Notes under the pieces: generated by a model | Databases searched by the model: none | Told to the model about the DNA's origin: nothing | Seen by the model: only the letters and a program-made list of their open reading frames with translations | Position numbers and translations under genes: made by a program | Shown here: positions 1 through 7,464 of the stretch, piece by piece | How positions within the stretch are numbered: position 1 is the stretch's first letter | Layout of the letters: every line of letters begins with the position of its first letter | From: Clostridium mobile | GTDB taxonomy: Bacteria > Bacillota > Clostridia > Clostridiales > Clostridiaceae | Assembly: GCF_018918285.1 (NCBI RefSeq) | Contig: NZ_JAHLQF010000002.1 | Span: 434,001-498,000 of the forward strand | Direction: 5' to 3' | DNA length: 64,000 nt

Positions 1-34
1 ATGAAAAACGAATTTAATACAAACTCTCCATTTT

Positions 35-66
35 AACACCTGACTTTGTGATGGTGTTATTCTTTT
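35..66 (+). terminator. Hairpin upstream of the first ABC operon
   Basis: A 6-bp inverted repeat (AACACC at 35-40, GGTGTT at 53-58) is followed by a T-rich tract. It lies just before the RBS (AAAGGAGGG, about 71-79) of the first gene. It could terminate upstream transcription or attenuate the operon; the stem is short. Confidence 0.4.
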
Positions 67-87
67 GTTAAAAGGAGGGAATAACAC

Positions 88-819
88 ATGGAAGTAATAA
101 AAGTTCATAATCTTTATAAGTCTTATGGGGATGTTCAAGTGGTGAAGGATGTTAGTTTAACGGTAAAGAAAGGAGAGGTATTTGGATTGCTTGGGGCCAA
201 TGGCGCAGGGAAGAGTACTACCATAGAGTGCATTTTGGGTACAAAGAATTTTGATGGTGGACAGGTATCTATCTTAGGTATGAATCCTCAAAAAGAAAGA
301 AAACAGCTATTTCAGAAAGTTGGAGTTCAGTTTCAAGAATCTAATTATCAAGATAAGATTACAGTGAAAGAGTTGTGTGAAATAACTGAAGTTCTTTATA
401 AAAATCCATTAGATTTCAATAAGTTATTGGAGCAATTTGACCTTCAACATAAGGTTAAAAATCTAGTAAGTGAACTATCTGGAGGTGAAAAGCAACGATT
501 ATTTATTATACTAGCGTTAATTCCTAACCCAGAGGTAGTATTCCTAGACGAGCTTACAACAGGGCTAGATGTAAAGTCTAGAAGAGATATGTGGAAGTAC
601 TTATTAAACTTAAAGAAGGAAGGGCTCACAATCTTTTTAACATCTCATTTCATGGATGAGGTTGAAGTTTTGTGCGATAAAATATGTATTTTAAAAAATG
701 GAGTAATAGATTTCTATGGAACAGTTGAAGAAGCAGTGGCACTGAGTCCATATGAAAAATTTGAGGATGCTTATTTATGGTTTGCAGATGAGGAGGAATT
801 GAATGATGAAAGTATTTAG
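88..819 (+). CDS. ABC transporter ATP-binding protein (ABC-2 type exporter)
   Basis: Cytoplasmic ATPase of an ABC-2 (drug or antibiotic) exporter. Visible motifs: Walker A GANGAGKST near residue 37, signature LSGGEKQR near 130, Walker B VVFLDE near 151, and an H-loop TSHFMDE near 189. Length (243 aa) is normal for a single-domain ATPase. The start follows a strong AAAGGAGGG site. It overlaps the permease gene downstream by 17 nt, so the two are translationally coupled. The substrate cannot be read from sequence; DrrA/NatA-like exporters are the nearest type. No regulator is encoded upstream within the window; a WYL regulator lies about 200 nt beyond the permease. Confidence 0.93.
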   Translation: MEVIKVHNLYKSYGDVQVVKDVSLTVKKGEVFGLLGANGAGKSTTIECILGTKNFDGGQVSILGMNPQKERKQLFQKVGVQFQESNYQDKITVKELCEITEVLYKNPLDFNKLLEQFDLQHKVKNLVSELSGGEKQRLFIILALIPNPEVVFLDELTTGLDVKSRRDMWKYLLNLKKEGLTIFLTSHFMDEVEVLCDKICILKNGVIDFYGTVEEAVALSPYEKFEDAYLWFADEEELNDESI

Positions 820-1549
820 AAGAATGTTAAAAACTGAATTAAAGTTATCGCTAAGAGGCATGGATATGTTCATCTTTGCAATCTGTATGCCAGTGTTGGT
901 GACTGCTATTTTAGGTGTTATTTATGGCAATAAACCCGCATTTACTGGAGCAGATTTTACATTCATGGAACAATCCTTTGCAGCTGTATCAACCATTGCA
1001 ATATGTGCAGGTGGCGTCATGGGGTTACCATTAGTATTATCTGAGTATCGTCACAGAAAGATATTAAAAAGATTTAGAGTAACACCAGTTAGCCCATCTA
1101 TGATTTTAGTAGTTCAAGGAGTAATCTATGCCTTATATGCTATTGTTTCATTAATTCTTGTTTATTTAACTGCAAAAATATTTTTCAACTTTCAATTTAG
1201 AGGTTCATGGATAAACTTTTTAGGAGCATATACATTAGTAATGATATCAATGTTCAGCATTGGATTTATGGTGGGGGGAATAGCGAAAAATATTAAAATG
1301 GCAGGTGTTATTGCCAGTATTCTATACTTTCCTATGCTTATATTCTCAGGAGCAACATTACCATATGAGGTTATGCCAACAGCCCTTCAAAAAGTAGCAG
1401 ATATCTTACCTTTAACTCAGGGGATAAAGCTTTTAAAAAGTGCATCACTTAACTTAAGCATAGATAATGCAATACTACCAATTTTAGTTATAAGTATACT
1501 TGCTGTGATATGTACTGGGGTATCTATTAAGTTTTTTAGGTGGGAGTAA
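803..1549 (+). CDS. ABC-2 type transporter permease
   Basis: Integral membrane partner of the preceding ATPase. About six hydrophobic segments are visible (near residues 23-43, 57-77, 105-127, 140-162, 168-190 and 218-240), the pattern of the ABC-2 permease family. It carries the typical short loop with a conserved hydrophobic GATLP-like segment near residue 195. The start is ATG 803 or ATG 806, 6-9 nt after AGGAGG inside the upstream gene. 248 aa is a normal length. Probably exports a peptide or drug; the substrate is unknown. Confidence 0.9.
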   Translation: MMKVFRRMLKTELKLSLRGMDMFIFAICMPVLVTAILGVIYGNKPAFTGADFTFMEQSFAAVSTIAICAGGVMGLPLVLSEYRHRKILKRFRVTPVSPSMILVVQGVIYALYAIVSLILVYLTAKIFFNFQFRGSWINFLGAYTLVMISMFSIGFMVGGIAKNIKMAGVIASILYFPMLIFSGATLPYEVMPTALQKVADILPLTQGIKLLKSASLNLSIDNAILPILVISILAVICTGVSIKFFRWE

Positions 1550-1570
1550 TTTAAAAGAATTTTGTAAAAC

Positions 1571-1670
1571 ATTAAAATCAAGCTAATGGTATCAAAAGTA
1601 TTATTAGCTTGTGTTATAATTATTTGGGAAGTTTTTGAAAAATGTAGCTAGATATATAGGAGTTTGTAGA
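1571..1670 (+). repeat. Diverged copy (C) of a regulatory repeat with palindrome and -10 box
   Basis: Related to copies at 20317-20451 and 24981-25115. It contains an inverted repeat AAGCTAAT (1580-1587) / ATTAGCTT (1603-1610) directly before a TATAAT box (1615-1620). The arms differ from the other copies at paired positions, so pairing is retained. It lies in the leader of the WYL regulator gene. Confidence 0.7.
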
Positions 1671-1745
1671 GTAGATTAAAAGGGAAGTGTATCATAAGCA
1701 ATATGGTGAATTTATTTAAATGTGTTTGATGAAAGGGTGTAAAAC

Positions 1746-2660
1746 ATGAAGATTGATAGGTTAATAGGTATAATTACAATATTATTAAAAAATGATAAAG
1801 TGACGGCACCATTTCTTGCAGAAAAATTTGAGGTATCAAGAAGAACGATAAATAGAGATATTGAAGATATTTGCAAAGCTGGAATACCTATTATTACAAC
1901 ACAGGGCTATAATGGAGGGATATCTATTGCTGAAGGATATAAAATAGATAAAACAGTCCTTACATCTGAAGAGCTACAATCAATATTGATAGGTTTGAGG
2001 AGTCTTGAAAGCATATCTGATTCATCATATATAAATCAAATTGCAGATAAATTTTCAAATAAAAATACTGTAATATCAAATAATGGGAATATATTAATAG
2101 ATCTTTCATCACATTATAAAATTAGTTTAACACAGAAGATAGAAGTTATAAAAACTGCAATCAATGAAGAGCATTTAATCACGTTTAGATATTTTTATGA
2201 TAAAGGTGAAGTTGATAAAATAATAGAACCTTACTTATTGGTATTTAGATGGGCTTCATGGTATGTATTTGGATATTGTATTGAAAGAGAAGATTTTAGA
2301 TTATTTAAATTGAATAGAATAACAAATTTATTATGTATGCAACAGTTTTTTAATAAAAGAGATGTGCCTCAGGAAAAGTTAGAGTTTGATAGATTTTTTT
2401 CAAATGAAATTATATTAGTTGCATTATTTGAAGAAAAAGTTAAGTATCGATTAATTGAAGAGTATGGAATAGATAGTTTTACTTATATAGAAGATAATAG
2501 ACTTATGTTTAAGATGGGCTTCTCTAATAAGGATAACTTAATAAATTGGGTTAAAAGTTTTGGCGATTCAGTTCAGGTTATTGAACCTAAAGAGATTTGC
2601 TTAGAATTAAAAAAGAATGCAGAAAATATTCTCAAAATGTATAAGGAACATGACATATAG
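1746..2660 (+). CDS. WYL-domain helix-turn-helix transcriptional regulator
   Basis: One-component regulator of the YafY/DeoR-like WYL family. Residues 1-60 form an HTH_11-type winged helix (KVTAPFLAEKFEVSRRTINRDIEDI). Residues about 135-220 are a WYL domain (IKTAINEEHLITFRYFY..., ending FRLFKLNRI). The C-terminal part matches the WCX extension. 304 aa is typical. WYL domains sense small ligands or nucleic acids. The upstream segment carries a palindrome plus TATAAT shared with two other loci in this window, so autoregulation and control of those genes is a reasonable inference. RBS AAAGGGTG precedes ATG 1746. Confidence 0.88.
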   Translation: MKIDRLIGIITILLKNDKVTAPFLAEKFEVSRRTINRDIEDICKAGIPIITTQGYNGGISIAEGYKIDKTVLTSEELQSILIGLRSLESISDSSYINQIADKFSNKNTVISNNGNILIDLSSHYKISLTQKIEVIKTAINEEHLITFRYFYDKGEVDKIIEPYLLVFRWASWYVFGYCIEREDFRLFKLNRITNLLCMQQFFNKRDVPQEKLEFDRFFSNEIILVALFEEKVKYRLIEEYGIDSFTYIEDNRLMFKMGFSNKDNLINWVKSFGDSVQVIEPKEICLELKKNAENILKMYKEHDI

Positions 2661-2709
2661 CTGTCTTGTTATAAGTTATATACTTATAAAAAAGAGAGGT
2701 GAATATGAC

Positions 2710-2970
2710 ATGTGTGAATCAAGATGTGGTATTTTATGCAGTCAATGTGTATATAAGGTGCAAGTTGGTTGTAAGGGATGTATAAATATTGAGAAACCTT
2801 TTTGGGGAGATAGCTGTAGGGTAAAAGAATGTTGTGAAGATAAAAAGAATGAACATTGTGGATTTTGCAAAGATTTTCCTTGTGAATTGTTAACTAAATT
2901 TTCTTATGATAAAGAGCAAGGTGATGATGGTAAGCGTATTGAACAATGTAAAAAGTGGTGTTCAAAATAA
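2710..2970 (+). CDS. DUF3795-family cysteine-rich protein
   Basis: 86-aa protein with the Cys-rich pattern of DUF3795: MCESRCGILCSQC near the start, then CKGC, CRVKEC, HCGFCKDFPCE. Ten or more cysteines suggest metal (Zn or Fe-S) binding; the function of the family is not established. I chose ATG 2710 because GAGAGGTG lies just upstream and the protein then begins at the conserved motif; a longer in-frame opening from 2617 overlaps the previous gene and lacks an RBS. It lies directly downstream of the WYL regulator and may be co-transcribed. Confidence 0.75.
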   Translation: MCESRCGILCSQCVYKVQVGCKGCINIEKPFWGDSCRVKECCEDKKNEHCGFCKDFPCELLTKFSYDKEQGDDGKRIEQCKKWCSK

Positions 2971-2979
2971 GGATGATTC

Positions 2980-3114
2980 ATGGCTTCAAGAATAGATTTT
3001 GTAGAGTATGTATGTGAACAAATGAGTGGTGCAGGAATTATAACATATAAAAAGATGTTTGGTGAATATGGAGTTTATTGTGATGGGAAAATTATAGGAC
3101 AAAAGAAAGCTTAA
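2980..3114 (+). pseudogene. Truncated TfoX N-terminal domain protein
   Basis: A 44-codon reading frame whose product (MASRIDFVEYVCEQMSG..., KKMFGEYGVYCDGK) matches the start of TfoX_N-domain proteins, normally about 100 aa. It stops after about 40 residues, and I could not find the rest of the domain before the AraC gene begins at 3180. The RBS (AAGGATG) is weak. Most likely a deletion remnant; a short functional peptide is less likely. Confidence 0.6.
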
Positions 3115-3179
3115 AAAGTCGGGATGTCAACCTTTGATGATGGTAAGATTAGATTAACGAATTGTAAGTGAGGAAAATT

Positions 3180-4037
3180 ATGGAATGGATTGAAAGTATT
3201 AGAGAAGCTATTTCTTATATTGAAGAGAATATTACCAAGGATTTATCCATGAAAGAAATTGCAGATAGGGTAAATATTTCTCCTTTTTATTTTCAAAAAG
3301 GATTTGGAATGTTATGTGGCTATTCTTTAAGTGAGTACATTAAGAGAAGAAGACTTGCACTTGCCGGCAGTGAAGTTTTATCTACTAATGGAAAAATAAT
3401 AGATATTGCAATAAAGTATGGATATGATTCTCCAGACAGCTTCACTAAAGCTTTCACAAGATTTCATGGAGTTACACCATCTGCGGTTCGTAAAGAGGGT
3501 GCAATGATAAAGTCCTTTGTTGCCCTTAAAATCAAATTTTCGTTGGAAGGTGGATATATTATGGATTATAAAATAGTTGAAAAGGATGCATTTAAGGTTG
3601 TAGGAGCGTCTAAGAAATTTAAATATGATTCAGCATTTATGGAGGTACCTTCATTCTGGAATGAGCATATTTCACAAGGAAAGTTAAAGGATATATGCGG
3701 AATGTATGGTATTAACGTTGATGAGGAAATGGGTGGTAATGAATTTGAGTACCTTATTGCAGAGGATTATTCTAAAGAGAAAGAAGGTATGGAAGGATAT
3801 ATAGTTAAAACAATTCCTAAGTTTACTTGGGCTGTTTTCCCTTGTTATGGACCAGGCTCAGTATCAATTCAAGAAACTAATAAGAAAATATTTTCAGAGT
3901 GGTTACCAAACTGTAGAGATTATGAGATTGCTGCAGGTTATAATATAGAAATGTATAGTGATCCAAGTGAGTATGAAAAGGGGATTTTAGATAAAAATTA
4001 CTATAGCGAAGTTTGGATTCCAGTAAAGAAAAAATAG
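3180..4037 (+). CDS. AraC-family regulator with GyrI-like effector domain
   Basis: Residues 1-100 hold two helix-turn-helix motifs of the AraC/XylS type (LSMKEIADRVNISPFYFQKGF and IDIAIKYGYDSPDSFTKAF). Residues about 120-285 are a GyrI-like/AraC_E_bind small-molecule-binding domain ending in the typical EVWIPVK. This arrangement is that of Rob/SoxS-like multidrug-responsive activators. An upstream in-frame GTG at 3168 exists, but AGTGAGG at 3167-3173 is well spaced for ATG 3180. A perfect 14-bp hairpin terminator follows. The target gene is not evident; the nearest downstream gene is convergent. Confidence 0.88.
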   Translation: MEWIESIREAISYIEENITKDLSMKEIADRVNISPFYFQKGFGMLCGYSLSEYIKRRRLALAGSEVLSTNGKIIDIAIKYGYDSPDSFTKAFTRFHGVTPSAVRKEGAMIKSFVALKIKFSLEGGYIMDYKIVEKDAFKVVGASKKFKYDSAFMEVPSFWNEHISQGKLKDICGMYGINVDEEMGGNEFEYLIAEDYSKEKEGMEGYIVKTIPKFTWAVFPCYGPGSVSIQETNKKIFSEWLPNCRDYEIAAGYNIEMYSDPSEYEKGILDKNYYSEVWIPVKKK

Positions 4038-4062
4038 GGCTTAATTAAGATAATGAAAATAT

Positions 4063-4104
4063 GAGGGTACTGAAAAAGTTTAAGTTTTCAGTACCCTCGT
4101 TTTT
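4063..4104 (+). terminator. Rho-independent terminator after the AraC-type gene
   Basis: A perfect 14-bp inverted repeat (4063-4076 with 4085-4098) with an 8-nt loop is followed by GTTTTT. Confidence 0.9.
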
Positions 4105-4164
4105 AAACAGGGGGTTTTTCAACAAACTGTTATTTTTTATAAAAATATATAATTAAAAGTTAAG

Positions 4165-4196
4165 ATTGAAATATTATTAATTATATTGTATATGGG
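4165..4196 (+). repeat. Orphan copy of the 32-bp response-regulator promoter segment
   Basis: These 32 bases are identical to 21483-21514, which contain the likely promoter of the response regulator gene at 21521 (TTGAAA, 17 nt, TATATG). Here no gene follows, only about a dozen further bases resembling the start of that gene (AAATCTA). It looks like the end of a deleted paralogous locus. Confidence 0.75.
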
Positions 4197-4260
4197 AAAT
4201 CTAGAATTATTACTTACGGTAAGGTGAATCGTACCATAAATAAATGTGGTTTTTACTTAA

Positions 4261-4296
4261 AAAGGTAATGGCTAAATGTGTTAAGTCATTACCTTT
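4261..4296 (-). terminator. Hairpin downstream of the GNAT gene
   Basis: A 10-bp inverted repeat (AAAGGTAATG 4261-4270, CATTACCTTT 4287-4296) lies just past the stop codon of the minus-strand acetyltransferase. The T-run on the minus strand is modest. Confidence 0.55.
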
Positions 4297-4319
4297 AATA
4301 ATTTAATTTATTTTTCACC

Positions 4320-4952
4320 TTAATTAAAATTATAACCATATAGAAATACATTAAGTTTTGATTGGAGTGAATCCAAATAGATTTCTTTTTCATTTAGGCG
4401 TTTAAAATTTTGACTATCATAAAATCCATAGTTGCATCTAGAATCTGTATATAGATATATAGATTGCACATCCATACTTTTCATATAATTAGACAAATGA
4501 TTGATTAGAGTTTTTCCCACCCCAAGGCCTCTAGATTCCTTAGAGACAATAAATAACTGTATGCAGCCTTGAAAATCATCTTTTTTTCCTTGTATAATCT
4601 CGTTATACGTATCTTTAAGCTTTAAGAATTCTTTAAGTACGTTTTTATTGTCCTTACTAGTCATAATTAACTTAATCCCAGTACAGGCAATGCTTAACGT
4701 ATTGTGAGCTTTCTTTAAACGATTTTTGTCCTTTTCTGCATCTCCCAAAATAATACCGATTACTTTATTATTTTTTTCTGCTACTTTGCTAAATGAACTT
4801 CCTAAAATACAATTTTGCAAATAAATGTTTGATAATAAATCTAAAAATTTTTTATCTTTGATAAATTCATCGAAGCCAAATGCTTTACCAATTAATTCTT
4901 TAACAAGATCATAATCCTCTTTAACTAGGTTTCTATATATTACTTCATTCAT
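4320..4952 (-). CDS. GNAT-family N-acetyltransferase
   Basis: 210-aa protein with an acetyl-CoA-binding motif A (LFIVSKESRGLGVGKTLINHL; a Q/RxxGxG/A-type loop near residues 138-150) and the later C-terminal strand (YLYTDSRCNYGFYDSQNFKRL) typical of GNATs. The N-terminal half (KEDYDLVKELIGKAFG) also fits. The acceptor substrate is unknown. It is transcribed divergently from the MerR gene at 5088, with about 135 nt between them that must hold both promoters, so regulation by that MerR is possible but not shown. Confidence 0.85.
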   Translation of the reverse strand: MNEVIYRNLVKEDYDLVKELIGKAFGFDEFIKDKKFLDLLSNIYLQNCILGSSFSKVAEKNNKVIGIILGDAEKDKNRLKKAHNTLSIACTGIKLIMTSKDNKNVLKEFLKLKDTYNEIIQGKKDDFQGCIQLFIVSKESRGLGVGKTLINHLSNYMKSMDVQSIYLYTDSRCNYGFYDSQNFKRLNEKEIYLDSLQSKLNVFLYGYNFN

Positions 4953-5087
4953 ATTTATACACTATCCTTTCATATGACTAAATTTAAGCTTAATATTTTG
5001 TCGTAGATATCTTATAATGATAATAATATGTACTCTAAGGGGAGAGTCAAGGTTAATTTAAGAAAAAATATAAAGGAAGTGATTAGG

Positions 5088-5894
5088 ATGAAAAATTTAT
5101 TTCCTATTGGTGAAGTTGCTAAAATTAAAGATATTACAATAAAAGCTCTAAGATATTATCACAAAATGGGTATCCTTATTCCAAGATATATAGATAAGGC
5201 AACGGGTTATAGATATTATTCTATAGATCAATTTATTCATATAGATATTATAAAATCTTGCAGATCTTTAGGAACTAGTATAATAGAACTTCAAGAAATT
5301 TTTAAAGAGCGTGATACCAATAAATTAGTAGAATTTTTACAATTAAAAAGATATGAAGCAGAAAAAAATATAAATAAAATGAAAGAAGTGATCAAGAATA
5401 TTGATACCTTAAATATGAATGTAGAGTATTCTAAAGGTATATTAAATAATCATGAAATATCTATTAAATTTTTTGGACAACGTTATATAATTGTATCACC
5501 ATGTAAAGAAGTTGGAAGTTTAAAGGAGTTACTTTACTATTCAAATTTAGAGAAAATCATCCAAGATAAAAATGTAGAAATATCTATGGAGAGAGGAATT
5601 ATATATAGCATTAGTTTAGATGGGAATATAGAACCAAGATATGTTTTTAATGGATTTCAAGGCAATGACAATATAGTAGCTGACCAAGATATTAAAATAT
5701 TACCAGAAGGAAAGTACTTAACTTTAGCTTATAGTAAAGAGAATGAGCAGGAAAGTATAAGAAAAATAGTTAACTATATAAAAGAAAATAATTTTAAAAT
5801 TAAAAGTTTTATTGAAGTGGAGTTACTTAATGATTTTTTTAATACGGAATCCTACAGTTGTCAAATTCAAATGTTTATAGAAAGTGATAAGTAA
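5088..5894 (+). CDS. MerR-family transcriptional regulator
   Basis: Begins with a MerR HTH (FPIGEVAKIKDITIKALRYYHKMGILIP, then TGYRYYSIDQF), followed by the dimerisation helix (about residues 85-120) and a C-terminal region resembling a GyrI-like effector domain (GKYLTLAYSKENEQESI). ATG 5088 is preferred over an in-frame ATG at 5028, because GGAAGTGATTAGG precedes it and the HTH starts immediately. 268 aa is usual for the multidrug-sensing BmrR/TipA-like branch. Divergent to the GNAT gene. No 19-bp-spaced MerR promoter was found in the intergenic region. Confidence 0.87.
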   Translation: MKNLFPIGEVAKIKDITIKALRYYHKMGILIPRYIDKATGYRYYSIDQFIHIDIIKSCRSLGTSIIELQEIFKERDTNKLVEFLQLKRYEAEKNINKMKEVIKNIDTLNMNVEYSKGILNNHEISIKFFGQRYIIVSPCKEVGSLKELLYYSNLEKIIQDKNVEISMERGIIYSISLDGNIEPRYVFNGFQGNDNIVADQDIKILPEGKYLTLAYSKENEQESIRKIVNYIKENNFKIKSFIEVELLNDFFNTESYSCQIQMFIESDK

Positions 5895-5971
5895 ATTACT
5901 AACTACTAACTGCAAAGAGAATAAATTTTATTATAAAAGTTATAGGTTTTAAAGTTAGTCATTGGACAAAA

Positions 5972-6538
5972 TTACTTGTAATATTCAATATTTAATTTAT
6001 TTACGGTGTTGATTATTTTAACAAGTTCACTGGGGGATTCAGGCAAATCATTTTCCAGCCAAGCTTGAATGATTGAAATACATCCACCAACAACATATCT
6101 TATATAGTAATTTAAATGAGCTTTAGTAAATTCATTTGAATTACTATATATCTGTTCAATATCTGTTTTACTAGCAACATAGATTAATCGATCTAAAATT
6201 TTATTATCCCTTTGATTGCAAAGTAGGACCTTACATAAATCTTTATTTTCTGAAATCAACTCAATAACTTTAAGTAATAGGGAATCGCTATACTCTTCTA
6301 CTGGAGTCTCATCAATATAATCAAGGATTTTATTAAATAGTTCATCTTCCATAGACTGAAGCAAATCAAAGGCATCTTTATAATGAGCATAAAAAGTTCC
6401 TCTATTAATATCTGCATTTTTACATATATCAGTAACAGTGATCTGATGGATTTCTTTAGTTTCAAGTAGTTTAATTAAACTATCTCTAATGGTTTTCTTA
6501 GTATATAAAACTCTACGGTTTCCTTTAATACCTGCCAT
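5972..6538 (-). CDS. TetR-family transcriptional regulator
   Basis: 188 aa. N-terminal TetR HTH (TKKTIRDSLIKLLETKEIHQITVTDICKNADINRGTFYAHYKDAFDL) followed by a TetR_C-like helical ligand domain with a hydrophobic C-terminus. Divergent from the ABC transporter operon at 6750. The intergenic region holds a 12-bp inverted repeat and three copies of a TATTTAATAAC motif, so it probably represses that exporter and itself. Confidence 0.88.
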   Translation of the reverse strand: MAGIKGNRRVLYTKKTIRDSLIKLLETKEIHQITVTDICKNADINRGTFYAHYKDAFDLLQSMEDELFNKILDYIDETPVEEYSDSLLLKVIELISENKDLCKVLLCNQRDNKILDRLIYVASKTDIEQIYSNSNEFTKAHLNYYIRYVVGGCISIIQAWLENDLPESPSELVKIINTVNKLNIEYYK

Positions 6539-6556
6539 ATATATTCTCCTTAAAAT

Positions 6557-6706
6557 AATCTGTTTATTACATGCTATTTAATAAACAGATTTAATTTTTA
6601 TGTCTATTTAATAACGTTAAGAAATTATGTGATTATTGTTTATAAGTATCTATTAACTTATACTATTTATTGTACTATAAAGTGAACAATGTGTCTATTT
6701 AATAAC
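6557..6706. promoter_or_regulatory. Putative TetR operator region: inverted repeat plus repeated TATTTAATAAC motifs
   Basis: AATCTGTTTATT (6557-6568) and AATAAACAGATT (6580-6591) form a perfect 12-bp inverted repeat with an 11-nt centre. The 15-mer TGTCTATTTAATAAC occurs at 6601-6615 and again at 6692-6706, and a related TGCTATTTAATAAAC lies at 6572-6586 inside the palindrome. All lie between the divergent TetR and ABC genes. Confidence 0.65.
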
Positions 6707-6749
6707 TCTGAGTATATAAATTTAAAGGGAGAGTAAATGGAGGTATAAG

Positions 6750-7451
6750 ATGTCGTATATAAATATTCTTAATGTATACAAAGAATATAGGATTGGAGAA
6801 AATATGGTTGTGGCAAACAACGGAGTTACATTTTCTGTTGAAAAAGGAGAATTTGTTGTTATATTAGGTCCCAGTGGTGCTGGAAAATCCACTATACTTA
6901 ATATTCTTGGAGGAATGGATAGTTGTGATAAAGGAAAAATAGTAATTGATAACACTGACATATCTCAATTTAATAATAAACAGCTTACTAAATATAGAAG
7001 AGACGATGTGGGATTTGTATTTCAATTTTATAATTTAGTACAAAATCTAACAGCTAAAGAAAATGTAGAACTTGCTACGCAGATTTGCAACAATGCATTA
7101 GATGTAGATAAAACCCTTGGATTAGTAGGACTTAAACATAGAAAGGATAATTTTCCAGCTCAATTATCAGGAGGAGAACAACAAAGGGTTTCTATTGCAA
7201 GGGCAATTGCAAAAAATCCTAAGTTATTGCTTTGTGATGAGCCAACTGGTGCTCTTGACTATAATACAGGAAAGCAAGTCTTGAAAACCCTACAAGATAC
7301 TTGTAGAGAAATGGGCACCACAGTTATAGTCATAACTCATAACTCAGCAATCGCACCAATGGCTGATAGGATTATTAGAATCAATGACGCAAAGGTTAGA
7401 AGCATTGAGATTAATAATAATCCCATTACAGTTGAAGAGATTGAATGGTAG
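6750..7451 (+). CDS. ABC transporter ATP-binding protein (MacB/LolD type)
   Basis: 233-aa ATPase with Walker [10 protein letters not shown] (near residue 40), Q-loop FVFQFYN, signature LSGGEQQR (near 138), Walker [13 protein letters not shown] (near 158) and H-loop ITHNS. The DEPTGALD sequence is typical of ATPases that pair with FtsX-type permeases rather than classic exporters. GGAGG at 6739-6743 supports ATG 6750. The partner permease starts 13 nt after this stop. Expected to power mechanotransmission or extrusion of a hydrophobic peptide or lipid; probably controlled by the divergent TetR. Confidence 0.93.
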   Translation: MSYINILNVYKEYRIGENMVVANNGVTFSVEKGEFVVILGPSGAGKSTILNILGGMDSCDKGKIVIDNTDISQFNNKQLTKYRRDDVGFVFQFYNLVQNLTAKENVELATQICNNALDVDKTLGLVGLKHRKDNFPAQLSGGEQQRVSIARAIAKNPKLLLCDEPTGALDYNTGKQVLKTLQDTCREMGTTVIVITHNSAIAPMADRIIRINDAKVRSIEINNNPITVEEIEW

Positions 7452-7464
7452 AGGTGGACTTGGG

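Noticed and set aside
7384-7464. Upstream in-frame extension of the FtsX permease
   Set aside because: It overlaps the ATPase gene and lacks an RBS; ATG 7465 with GAGGTGG is preferred.
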